64,000 nucleotides of DNA from Bdellovibrionales bacterium. Its GTDB lineage: Bacteria; Bdellovibrionota; Bdellovibrionia; Bdellovibrionales; JAMPXM01. The stretch is taken from contig JADJOF010000007.1 in the NCBI GenBank assembly GCA_016713885.1, forward strand, positions 62,001 to 126,000. Reading direction: 5' to 3'. The position numbers were made by a program, and so were the translations under genes. This document shows, piece by piece, positions 48,601 to 57,011 of the stretch. Position 1 is the first letter of the stretch. Each line of letters opens with the position of its first letter. Below the pieces are notes generated by a model. The model made no database searches. It saw nothing but the letters and a program-made list of their open reading frames with translations, and had not been told where the DNA came from.

Positions 48601-49815
48601 ATGGAAAGTGTCAGCGATGTCTTAATCTTTAAGGGCTCCGAGCCATTCACGCTCGGTGTCGAGCTTGAGTTGCAACTCATCGATAGAATCTCACTCGACC
48701 TGACTCCACGATCGCCCGATATCTTTCAGGCGCTTGGCGGAGAATCAAAGCGAATTAAGGCCGAGATCTTTCAAAGCATGCTCGAAATCAACACCGACAT
48801 CTGTCGCAATGCTCACGACGTAAGATCCGATCTTGCAAAAAGCATTACTCATCTGCGCAAAGTCTGCGATCCGCTGGGGATTGAACTCGCTTCGGCTGGG
48901 ACGCATCCCTTCGCCGACTATGCCGATCGAGAGCCCTATCCCGCAAAGCGCTACACCGAACTGATCAACCGAACACAGTGGATCGCACGCAGGCTGATTA
49001 TCTTTGGTCTTCACGTCCATATCGGCATGCGAAACGGAGAGCATGCCATTCAAATCAACAACGCACTCCTTCATGCCCTCCCGGTTTTACTGGCGCTCTC
49101 CGCCAGTTCGCCATTTTGGAACGGTGAAGACACCGCACTCGCCTCGTCGCGAATTACATTCTTTGAAGCTATTCCGACCGGTGGGCACCCTTGCCGAGTC
49201 AAATCGTGGGAAGACTTCTTAACCCTCTACACAAAACTGCTCAAAAGTGGCGCCATTGGCTCTCATAAAGATCTGTGGTGGGACGCCCGACCAAGTCCCG
49301 GCTTTGGAACACTCGAGATTCGAATCTGCGATAGTCCCGCAACACTTGAAGAGATCGTCGCCATTACGGCCTTTCTCCACGCCCTTGCGATTGACCTCGA
49401 TGAGCAGATCTCAAGAGGAAAAACCTTCACTTCTCCACCCGACTGGGTGATGCGCGAAAACAAGTGGCGCGCCTCGCGCTGGGGTGTCGACTCCGAACTC
49501 GTCATCAGCGATGACGGCGACAAAGAGCCAATGACCAGCATCGTCGACAAAATGCTGACCCAGATCGAACCGACGACCTTACGACTCGGCTACCAAAATG
49601 AAATGGATCTCATTCAACGCCTCGTACGCGACGGCCCGAGCTACAAGCGCCAACGCGCTATCGCCGCAAAAAACGGCGGCAGCATGCTCGCCGTCACCGA
49701 CCTTCTCATTCGCGAATTCGAAACCGGATTCCCCCAGTGGCTCGAAATCGGCCAAACCACCGCGACCGATTCACCTCTGCAAAATAGCCCTGGAGTTTCC
49801 GACCAACTCACGTAA
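48601..49815 (+). CDS. Glutamate-cysteine ligase family 2 (YbdK-like carboxylate-amine ligase)
   Basis: 404 residues. GVELELQLID near residue 19 is the family opening motif; LIIFGLHVHIGM and TLEIRICDSPATLEE provide the His and Arg positions of the GCS2 fold. Members join glutamate to cysteine weakly or act as other carboxylate-amine ligases; the true substrate is not evident. Followed by yccF, 9 bases away. Confidence 0.88.
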   Translation: MESVSDVLIFKGSEPFTLGVELELQLIDRISLDLTPRSPDIFQALGGESKRIKAEIFQSMLEINTDICRNAHDVRSDLAKSITHLRKVCDPLGIELASAGTHPFADYADREPYPAKRYTELINRTQWIARRLIIFGLHVHIGMRNGEHAIQINNALLHALPVLLALSASSPFWNGEDTALASSRITFFEAIPTGGHPCRVKSWEDFLTLYTKLLKSGAIGSHKDLWWDARPSPGFGTLEIRICDSPATLEEIVAITAFLHALAIDLDEQISRGKTFTSPPDWVMRENKWRASRWGVDSELVISDDGDKEPMTSIVDKMLTQIEPTTLRLGYQNEMDLIQRLVRDGPSYKRQRAIAAKNGGSMLAVTDLLIREFETGFPQWLEIGQTTATDSPLQNSPGVSDQLT

Positions 49816-49824
49816 AGCTCGGGC

Positions 49825-50217
49825 ATGAGTTTTATCCTGAATCTCGTGTGGCTTATCTGTGGTGGCCTTTCTGCTGCGCTCCTCTGGATGCTTGCTGGTG
49901 CTGTGATGTTCCTCACCATCGTGGGAATCCCGTGGGCTCGCGCAACCTTCAATATTGGCGTCATGATTTTGTGGCCCTTTGGATCAAAAGCCACGTCGCG
50001 CGAAACCACTACCGGATCTGACGTCGGCACCGGCCCCTTGGGTCTCATCGGGAATCTCATTTGGTTTTTATTCGCCGGCTGGTGGCTTTTCCTCTATCAC
50101 CTCGGCTGGGCCATCTTATGCGCGATCACCATCATCGGTATCCCCTTCGCTGCTCAGTATTGGAAACTTGCGAGGCTCTCGCTCGCGCCGATCGGAAAAC
50201 AGATCGTCTGGAAGTGA
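49825..50217 (+). CDS. yccF: YccF-family inner-membrane protein
   Basis: 130 residues, two similar halves each with hydrophobic helices and the motif IVGIPWARATFN / IIGIPFAAQYWKL, the defining repeat of the YccF domain. Function unknown in any organism. Confidence 0.9.
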   Translation: MSFILNLVWLICGGLSAALLWMLAGAVMFLTIVGIPWARATFNIGVMILWPFGSKATSRETTTGSDVGTGPLGLIGNLIWFLFAGWWLFLYHLGWAILCAITIIGIPFAAQYWKLARLSLAPIGKQIVWK

Positions 50218-50349
50218 ACGCCATTTTTTTTCATGGCTGAAGCACACTGTGAACGAACTGACCATTTCTCTACAGCTCTGGTAGCAGCTTCTTGTCACCA
50301 AACCATCCGGCATATGCGCAGAGTAAAGCGCGAGAAGGAAGAACAGCGC

Positions 50350-50950
50350 TCAATTAGCAAATGTAAGCTCCCCGCTCCACGGGCGACAAAGCTTCTGGGC
50401 CTGATCTGGTGCCGTGTCGGGAGACAGCCACTCGGAGATATCGTCTGGGTGGAGGATGACCGGCATTCGGTCGTGATACTCGCTCATCCATCCACTAGGC
50501 TCAGTTGTGAGCATGGTGCACGCCTGGATTTTTTTGTCCTTATAGGTCTGCTCAGCCCAAATCCCAGCGATTGAAATGATTGGACGTTCAGGATCATAGA
50601 TCGATTTAAACTCACCGCCAACCGGCTCAAAGAATGTGACCGCCGGAAGAATGCAGCGCTGGCCCGCCAGCCAAGATTTCGAGAACGTTCGTTTCTCGTG
50701 AACTGTCTCGCTCACCGCGTTCTGAAGTATCTTAGAGACCAATTGCGAAGGATCTCTCTTGCCCGGCATGTTCAAGACGAATCCCCAGAATCGAGACTCA
50801 ATCTCCACCTGATCGCCAATTGCGTTCAGCAGAACTGGAGTCTGATATCCGGGATAGATGACAGGCTTAAACTCTCCAAGATTCAATTTTGTCGATTCGG
50901 TAGTATCGAGCCATCTCGGCTGCTTCTGGAGTCTGATATCGGCTGCACAT
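50350..50950 (-). CDS. SRAP-domain protein (YedK/HMCES type), frameshifted near 50880
   Basis: Forms a covalent crosslink to abasic sites in single-stranded DNA through Cys2. The right start is ATG 50950, giving Met-Cys-Ser-Arg-Tyr, the SRAP N-terminus; the longer frame starting at a TTG is misleading. The frame breaks near 50880 (two one-base losses fit best) and resumes GEFKPVIYPGYQTPVLL. The conserved Glu is in NAVSETVHEKRTF, then RCILPAVTFFEP and the His-containing YHDRMPVIL. About 200 residues restored. Confidence 0.8.
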
Positions 50951-51117
50951 AATCTGAAAGCATACTGCGCTTCGCTTAAGATGCAAAGCAACTCCGAGTT
51001 CGTCAGCTAGCCGTCGAGAGGACTAAATTGACCGCCGCGCGCATATCTCGAATGAATCTGTGACCTTCGAGAAAGTGATCCACTCAGATTGGGAAGCAAC
51101 GGCGTCGACACATTTAT

Positions 51118-52182
51118 TTAGAATGAATTCGGCGAAAAAACGGTTTGATAGGCTTTCAGATAGCCTATTCGCGAAAGTGGCTGATCCAGCGTGGAGTACT
51201 TTAGCCAATCCAATGACGACGATTTCGAATAGCGCGGGTAAATTTCCTTAATTAGCATCTGAAACTGATTCGAAATTTCTGGTAGCGCCATGCCGGAAAA
51301 GAAACAAAAGTTCATGCGATTTTTCAACACATGCAAATTGTTTTGAATGGCTTTTCTCATAGCGAGCTTTTCTGAGTAGTCATGTCCTTTTCCATCAAGT
51401 GGCCTTGGCGCCAGCGTGTTCGCATGCTCCATGAAAATCCGTTCGTATCGGTAGGAGTCATCTTCATTGCTGACAAGCACATCGTCTTTTAGTGACACAG
51501 GAAACTCTAAAAACAAGCTCTCAAGTGAATCATGTCGAGGTGTCGTAGAATGGCCAAGCTCATGGGCGAGAGTCGAGAGGCCAAACAGTGTGTCGATCGG
51601 CCCATGCCCAATGAAGTGAACTGGCCGTGTATGCAGTGACATCATGAAAAAGCCGCCGCTCTTCGATTTTCTAAAGGTCCATTGATGTGTGGGCGCAGAG
51701 TAGCGGGAATGTGCGAAAAGCTTTTCTTTGAATTCGTCTGGCGTCACATCGACAGATAGCGCAACATCATTGCCTACCAGCCATCGTTCAGGTGGCACCG
51801 AAAGACCGAGGCCTCTAATATCAAAAGGCGTATTGGCAAAGCTCTCAATGGTTGGCAAAAAACGTGTGGCATCGATACCGTTTCTAGCATTCTCCAGTTT
51901 GGCCACACCGTCATCACTCATTTGTCCGATGTCAGCAATGATGGTCCGCAGCTCGGCGAAGCCGAGATTCACATTCATTCCTTGAAGGATCTCCAGCCAC
52001 TTCAATCTCGCTTGCTCAAAATCGTGATCGACAAAGGAAATCGACTTCGTGTGCGATATGAAATCAAGATTCGAGGATTCGACAGCTTTGGCGTCGGCCT
52101 CGCCCAAAGCGTACGAAAACTGCATCTCAAGAAATGAGTCATTCGCACGAAAGAAGTTCTGAATCGTATCAGACAAGTTCAC
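51118..52182 (-). CDS. Putative M3-like HELGH metallopeptidase
   Basis: 354 residues, no signal peptide. Zinc motif LAHELGHSTTPRH with a downstream Glu in FMEHANTL. The rest is helical. It resembles oligoendopeptidase/M3-type catalytic domains in that motif but is shorter. No operon partner; lies between the SRAP gene and the tRNA fragment. Confidence 0.5.
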   Translation of the reverse strand: MNLSDTIQNFFRANDSFLEMQFSYALGEADAKAVESSNLDFISHTKSISFVDHDFEQARLKWLEILQGMNVNLGFAELRTIIADIGQMSDDGVAKLENARNGIDATRFLPTIESFANTPFDIRGLGLSVPPERWLVGNDVALSVDVTPDEFKEKLFAHSRYSAPTHQWTFRKSKSGGFFMMSLHTRPVHFIGHGPIDTLFGLSTLAHELGHSTTPRHDSLESLFLEFPVSLKDDVLVSNEDDSYRYERIFMEHANTLAPRPLDGKGHDYSEKLAMRKAIQNNLHVLKNRMNFCFFSGMALPEISNQFQMLIKEIYPRYSKSSSLDWLKYSTLDQPLSRIGYLKAYQTVFSPNSF

Positions 52183-52584
52183 CTCTGTTTGAGCAGGTAA
52201 AGAATTGCTCCGTGCTCAATTTCAGTCAATCTCGACGACATTTGCAATTCAGACCCGAGAAATCCCGTCTGCCACGAATACATTGTCATTCGGAGATTCT
52301 TAGTCGACATCAAAGCTTGGAGCGGACGATCGATTCGGTTTCGCGACCTGAGGCATTCAGCAACGACGATGATCGCTGAAAACATCGATCTGAGAACGAT
52401 GAAAGAGATTTTCTGACGACCGAGTTTGTTTTCTCATCGACCATCGGTGAACCACTAAGATGAACGAAGCACTAAAATCGAATCGGGCTGAAGGCCCGAC
52501 AATGGGGCCCCCGCATTGCGGGGTTCAATAACAATTTCAACTAAATGAGCGAGGAAAGGAGCGAATATATTCGGTCGTTGAAAT
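52183..52584. other. Intergenic region, hairpin at 52494-52515, no gene
   Basis: Contains two short hairpins (TCGGGC/GCCCGA and CCCCGCA/TGCGGGG at about 52487-52526) and the first copy of a repeated GACCATCGGTG word (52439-52454). No convincing open frame. Confidence 0.4.
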
Positions 52585-52766
52585 TGGTTGCGGGAGAGGA
52601 TTTGAACCTCTGACCTTCGGGTTATGAGCAGATTTAATCCCTTTTTCTAAGTTTTCGGAATCCTTCGAATATTTAATAATAACAAAGTCTTCCAGTAGAT
52701 TCTTAGTGCGACGGATGACGACGAAAAACGACCCTTTTCGACCCCTCGTGGACCATCGGTGGACCA
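52439..52766. repeat. Direct repeat GACCATCGGTGRACCA flanking the tRNA fragment
   Basis: Copies at 52439-52454 and 52751-52766, 15 of 16 bases identical, same orientation. The second continues into an extra ACCATC. They bracket the tRNA fragment and may be integrase arm-type sites. Confidence 0.5.
52585..52629 (-). tRNA. 3' fragment of a tRNA-Met(CAU) gene, probable att site
   Basis: Minus-strand sequence CTCATAA (anticodon loop with CAU at plus 52624-52626), CCCGA (3' anticodon stem), AGGTC, T-arm AGAGG TTCAAAT CCTCT (perfect 5-bp stem, 52595-52611), CCCGCAA, CCA. The 5' half (acceptor TTGCGGG, D-arm, 5' anticodon stem) is absent: upstream bases do not pair. This is a tRNA 3' half left by site-specific integration at the anticodon loop. 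It is not a functional tRNA. Confidence 0.8.
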
Positions 52767-52859
52767 TCAAGGGGCGAAAGAACAAGTCGAATTGACCTTC
52801 GGGAAAATGGCCCACGCGCATATCCACCTCGGTTTCAGAGATCTACTTCATTGATTTGA

Positions 52860-53042
52860 GTCCGCACTGGTGCACGCGTGTCAGTGCGGACATCGAATCG
52901 ATGAATCCGTTTCCAAGGGCTCGACTTCACTCACCTCCCATTGAAAATGCGACTGGCATCACTTCCTGACCACCCTCCCCCTACGAGTAAGGGTGGTCAG
53001 GAAGTGATGCCAGTCAGGGTGCGGAATGTGAGTGAAGTCGAG
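52860..53042. repeat. Nested inverted repeats, candidate origin (oriT or replication) of the element
   Basis: Three perfect inverted repeats: 10-bp arms 52860-52869 and 52882-52891; 15-bp arms 52920-52934 and 53028-53042 (CTCGACTTCACTCAC); inside these, 26-bp arms 52951-52976 and 52990-53015 with a 13-base loop. There is no T-tract, and the plus-strand relaxation protein gene starts 40 bases after the last arm. Position and size fit a cis-acting origin; a protein-binding regulatory site is the alternative. Confidence 0.6.
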
Positions 53043-53082
53043 AGGGCTTTATAGATGAACAAATAAATGATGAGGAGAATTC

Positions 53083-53763
53083 ATGGGACCAGCAGAAGAG
53101 CAATTGGGATTTGAGAAAAATGCTGTAAGTCGGCTCGTTAAAGTATCGAATTTAACAAGTGTTAGGCTCGTCGCAAGAGATTTCGAGGTAATACGTTTTT
53201 TGATTCAGATGAAGTTCTCGTCAATCGAAGAGATTCATCAAAAGTTCTTCAAGCTATCCCCTACTGGCATCGAAAGCCGTTCACTTCGCTGGGCAAGAGA
53301 ACGTCTTGCAGCGTTGTGCGAGTTAGGTCTTGTGTCGAGCGAGAACGTGGCTGGATCAAATAAAAGATACTTTGTTGCGACGGCAAAAGGTTACCACCTG
53401 ATCTCACGAACACTGCTTCTCGACGGATTCGTTAAACCCACGGGCCGGATCGACATTCGCACTTTCGAACATGACCTGGCGGTTCTACGGATGCGACTCG
53501 AACTCGAGTCTGAAAGCTCAGTGACCAACTGGACCTCAGACCGAGAATTAAAAGCAGCGAGTGAACGGTTCGATGCACTTCGAGGAGAATATGCTCCGGA
53601 TGCGATCTATCAGATGCCTTCCGGCGAGCAAGTCGCACTCGAAGTCGAAATTGCAAGGAAGGCGAAAATCCGATATCAGAAAAGATCCAACATTACGTTG
53701 ATACCTATCGCGATCGCGGAAGTTCGTCTTTTAAACTTTCAAAAGTACATGTCGTATGCTTGA
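53083..53763 (+). CDS. Replication-relaxation (Replic_Relax) family protein
   Basis: 226 residues. N-terminal winged-helix-like part (LVARDFEVIRFLIQMKFSSIEEIHQKFF). Then TFEHDLAVLRMRLELE and the carboxyl motif PDAIYQMPSGEQVALEVEIARK, as in replication-relaxation proteins of mobile elements. The nuclease-like C-terminus with Asp and Glu residues may nick or bind the inverted repeats upstream. Its stop overlaps the start of the ATPase gene by 8 bases, so they are coupled. Confidence 0.7.
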   Translation: MGPAEEQLGFEKNAVSRLVKVSNLTSVRLVARDFEVIRFLIQMKFSSIEEIHQKFFKLSPTGIESRSLRWARERLAALCELGLVSSENVAGSNKRYFVATAKGYHLISRTLLLDGFVKPTGRIDIRTFEHDLAVLRMRLELESESSVTNWTSDRELKAASERFDALRGEYAPDAIYQMPSGEQVALEVEIARKAKIRYQKRSNITLIPIAIAEVRLLNFQKYMSYA

Positions 53764-55184
53764 GAAAGTCAGTCTTCGAAATCTGGAAGGAGAAGACCGA
53801 AATCTTTGGCTCGATCTTTCAGGTGGAATTCAAAGATGTCCTCGATTTCGCGAAACGAGGTGCAGCGTGAATCGCCTAGATCAAATCAGAACGACATTCG
53901 GTTTCGCGCCGAAAGAGTCTGCGGTATCGCTCGGACGTGGGCACGGTTTCCCATGGCGAAAGGAATGGTTAACCGAATCGCAGTTAAACCATCATGTTCA
54001 AATCGTCGGTGCGAGCGGTTTTGGAAAAACAGTTTTACTGTCGCACATCGTGCAAGATCGCATCGCCAAAGGAAAAGGATTGCTGTTCATCGATCTCAAA
54101 AGGTGACCGCGAGACCATCGAACAGTTCACTGCTTTCGTTCGCGGTGCAGGTCGCCTGCAAGATTTGAAGGTATTGAGTCTGTCCGAGCATGAAGCATCG
54201 ACCGACTACAATCTGTTGTCGCGGGCGACTGCAAACCAACTTCGCGATAAGGTCATGAAGTCGCTTGAGTGGTCCGAAGAGTTTTACAAGAACCAGGCGT
54301 CAGGTTTCCTGTTGAAGGTTCTCACGGGCCTCTGCTGGCTTCGTGACAACAAATCACAAGAGTTCGGCCTGCACGAGCTGCATGCGTGCGTGGACAAGCC
54401 CAAGGCGATCCAAAAGCTGCTGACGGAGATACCACTCGATTCAGGGCGAGCCCGCGTCATGATGGAAGAGGCGTTTACTTTCTTAAGTTCCACCGACGAC
54501 TCGAGATCGATCTCGGGGTTACGAGTCCAGCTCGAATCGATTCTTTACTCAGATTTCGGCGATCGCTTCACGAATCTCGAAAACACACTCGACCTCTTCG
54601 AAACTGTTCGTTCCGGCAAAATCGCCTTCATCTTTCTGGATTCGCGGAGATACGGTGAAACTGCGAAGGTCGTCGGCCGATTCATCATCGAAGATTTAAA
54701 ATCAGTATCGGCAAAGATCGACGCCGAGATGCCCAGAAGTGACCGAAAGCCATTCACGGTGATCATTGACGAATTCTCGGATCTAGCCGGCGACGATTTC
54801 ATAAGCTTCCTCGACCGCGCCCGATCAAGTCGAATCGGAATCGTCCTTGCACACCAAGAGATCTCGGATCTCGATCGCATCAGCCCCGAGTTCTGCGGCC
54901 GCTTGATGGGCAACACCGCAACGATGTTCGCCTTCCTGCAGAAGCGACCTCAGTCCGCAGAGTTGATCTCTGGCATCGCTGGAACACGCACGGTGAAAAA
55001 GAAAACCGCACAATACGAAACCAAGTTCTTCATCCCGATTCCAACAGGAGTAGAATCCGTCCGCGAAACCGACGAATTCATAATTCATCCAAATGTTGTG
55101 AAGTCGTTAACTGTTGGAGAATGCGTTCGAATTGGCAGATACCCTCGAGCATCCGCCAACCGGATTTTAGTGCGACGCAAGTAG
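53756..55184 (+). CDS. TraG/VirD4-like coupling ATPase, frameshifted near 54099
   Basis: About 475 residues. Walker A in VGASGFGKTVL, then a break: an A-run (54098-54101) appears to have one base too many, giving LFIDLK before the shift and GDRETIEQF after (natural motif Asp-Leu-Lys-Gly-Asp). Walker B is VIIDEFSDLAGD; the arginine/Gln motif region is LAHQEISDL, followed by MGNTATMFAFLQKR. The family pumps DNA to a relaxase-channel or acts in conjugative transfer. No membrane helices seen, so it may be a cytosolic TraG/HerA-like form. Confidence 0.7.
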
Positions 55185-55250
55185 TGAATGATTCCGCCAG
55201 GTTGGCAGCTTCGGATTCGATGTTAGATTGATGCTGTAGGAGTAAAGTAA

Positions 55251-55424
55251 ATGGAACGGAAGCCCCGAATCGGAAAACCTGGCGGAGTATAACGCGTCGC
55301 GGAAGCCTTCAAACAGCTCCGCGAGCAGACTATCAGCCAAGAAGTGCGGAACATGCTCGCGGAGTCGGCGAAGCGAGTGCGAAATCAGGAGCAAGAAAAG
55401 ACCGAGGATAAACAAAAGAAATGA
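55251..55424 (+). CDS. Small charged protein, cut by in-frame TAA at 55290-55292
   Basis: 57 codons from ATG 55251 (GGAG site 8-10 bases upstream): 13 residues, then TAA, then 43 more residues rich in Glu, Gln, Lys, Arg, ending at TGA 55422. The sequence before and after looks like one small helical protein. Either a stop-gained copy or an error. Function unknown; position between coupling ATPase and toxin-like gene suggests an accessory or regulator of the element. Confidence 0.4.
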
Positions 55425-55453
55425 CCAGTTTAAACAGGCTTTTAGGGGCGTTA

Positions 55454-55492
55454 TTGACATTACGACATATATGTCGTATGATGAGAAACGTG
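55454..55492 (+). promoter_or_regulatory. Consensus promoter with palindromic operator for toxin-antitoxin-like pair
   Basis: TTGACA at 55454-55459, exactly 17 bases, then TATGAT at 55477-55482. The spacer holds a perfect 18-bp palindrome, TACGACATATATGTCGTA (55461-55478), that reaches into the -10. A repressor there would block polymerase. Transcription should start near 55489-55490, at or next to GTG 55490, so the first gene may be leaderless. Confidence 0.7.
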
Positions 55493-55792
55493 GAATTGGT
55501 CGATTATCAGGGTCGAAAAATCGTGTTGTCGGATGAGTCTTGGCAGCACATCAAAGACGACCACCCTGAGATCTCGATCGACGACATTGAGAATGCGCTT
55601 TTGAATCCTGACGAGGTTCGAGCGAGTAATAGTAATTCGAAGGTGGAAATTTACTACGCGATCAAGACACTGAAACCAAAAGCGAGGTTTCGGTGTGTAG
55701 TGGTTAAGATCCTCGATACCGGGTGTTTTGTGTCGAGTGCTATGACGACAAGTAAGATGAAAAGCGGCAAGACCATTTTTCAAAAGAAGTAA
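55490..55792 (+). CDS. Putative toxin, small DUF4258/PBECR-like nuclease
   Basis: About 100 residues from GTG 55490 (the longer open frame starts upstream of the promoter). Order: helix with DESWQHIKDDHPEI, then IENALLNPDEV, then beta strands KVEIYYAIKTL...RFRCVVVKIL. DTGCFVSSAMTTSKMKSG forms the C-terminal motif. The pattern fits small nuclease-like toxins of the DUF4258/PBECR type. The companion is the antitoxin-like gene at 55803; the family match is by eye. Confidence 0.5.
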   Translation: MELVDYQGRKIVLSDESWQHIKDDHPEISIDDIENALLNPDEVRASNSNSKVEIYYAIKTLKPKARFRCVVVKILDTGCFVSSAMTTSKMKSGKTIFQKK

Positions 55793-55802
55793 GGAACGTA
55801 AG

Positions 55803-56195
55803 ATGAAAATCACATATGACCGCGACATCGACTACATGGAAATCTTCTTCAAAAAAGAAGCGAACTACGGTGACGAGATCAATGATCATGTTATGGTGTT
55901 CAAATCGGAAAAAACCGACAAGCCTGTTGGTTACGCGTTTGAATCCGCGAGCGAAACTGTATTTCAATCCAATTTTCTGCACCTGACGACGAAACTCGCG
56001 GCACTTTTAAAAATCATTCGAACCGCTGAGGGTCTCACGCAAGAAGAAGCCGCGAAAAGAATCGGCGACATTACCTTGCGTCATTATCAACGCCTCGAAG
56101 CCGGAGAAGAAAACACCACACTCGAAATGCTCGAAAGAATCACGGCCGCATTTCCGCAGCAGGATTTCTCCAAGATGCTCTCGAAGGGTGCTTGA
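55803..56195 (+). CDS. Putative antitoxin: DUF2283-like domain fused to XRE helix-turn-helix
   Basis: 130 residues. N-terminal DUF2283-like half (MKITYDRDIDYMEIFF...). C-terminal XRE-type HTH (GLTQEEAAKRIGDITLRHYQRLEAGEENTTLEMLERI). A gene order of DUF4258-like toxin then DUF2283/HTH protein is typical of type II modules. The HTH probably reads the 18-bp palindrome upstream of the toxin. Starts 10 bases after the toxin stop. Confidence 0.6.
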   Translation: MKITYDRDIDYMEIFFKKEANYGDEINDHVMVFKSEKTDKPVGYAFESASETVFQSNFLHLTTKLAALLKIIRTAEGLTQEEAAKRIGDITLRHYQRLEAGEENTTLEMLERITAAFPQQDFSKMLSKGA

Positions 56196-56951
56196 GAGGG
56201 GACGGTAGAACGTGCCAGCGGCACGATTGCCTATTTATCTTCTTTTGCGAGAGAGCGGCCCTTCAGATAAATTTAGTAAACAACAGCGCCAGATACAGAG
56301 TCGAGCCACTGACGCAAAACTTTCTCGCCGAACGACCGACATTCCGTTTTCGCAAGCGGCATTTCAGACATTCGCTTGGACGACTTTCGAGACTGCTCCG
56401 AGACAACACCTGTCGAAGCGTCGCCCTCGAGAATGCACTTCGACACATGCAGCTCTCTCTTCTCAGCGTATGCCAAAAATAGCATCACCGCAGGGATCGT
56501 CTGCCTCATCCATAGCTCCGAAGGGGGCGTCTTGGAGACCTTCCGCGAAACGCTCTGCCGCGGATACCGATAGGTCATCTGGTCGACTTTCTCCCAGTGC
56601 AGACGCTCGAAAAACTTTGAATCCGATTGTGGTCTACAGGCCGCGCGTTCATGATCCTGTAGCTAAAAACAAGAGCCATGCATGCCCCCCCTCGGGCGCC
56701 ACGTCCATCGGCGCCTCAAAGACTCAGCATGATCAACAGTTTGTATTCCGGCCATACAAGATTTCTTTACTCCGCTTCAATCACTTGAGCTCAATATGGT
56801 ATTAACAATTGCCGCTCCCCCATCTGGACCTGAAGCCCTCATTCCGTACAACAAATTGAAAAAAACAGGCCGAATTTCAATATGTTAATTTTTAATCACT
56901 CCACCCATCCTCAAAGGCCTAAAGTCCAGTTATCCAGCAGTCAATGAGTCA
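56196..56951. other. Gene-poor stretch with one doubtful minus-strand frame
   Basis: Between the antitoxin-like gene and the giant protein. On the minus strand about 56273-56690 could encode a 139-residue protein if a T-run near 56615 is one base short; it starts ATG GCT CTT after a G-run that could serve as a ribosome site, and matches no family. The plus-strand frame 56212-56805 is low-complexity and antisense to it, so I reject it. Confidence 0.3.
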
Positions 56952-56983
56952 AGTGCCAAGAGCCCGTCCGACTTGGCATTTTT
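56952..56983 (+). terminator. Terminator-like hairpin in the leader of the giant PKD gene
   Basis: TGCCAAG (56954-56960) and CTTGGCA (56972-56978) arms with an 11-base loop, then TTTTT. It lies 29 bases before the start codon at 57012. No plus-strand gene ends nearby (the last stop is at 56195), so this may be a leader attenuator. Confidence 0.55.
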
Positions 56984-57011
56984 GAACGTCAATTCGAGTG
57001 TGGGGTCTTCG

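Noticed and set aside
52537..52827. 96-codon minus-strand open frame through the tRNA fragment
   Set aside because: It runs through the tRNA 3' half, and its first part matches no integrase that I can identify.
56212..56805. 197-codon plus-strand open frame
   Set aside because: Low-complexity Ser/Arg/Pro sequence, no ribosome site, antisense to another doubtful frame.
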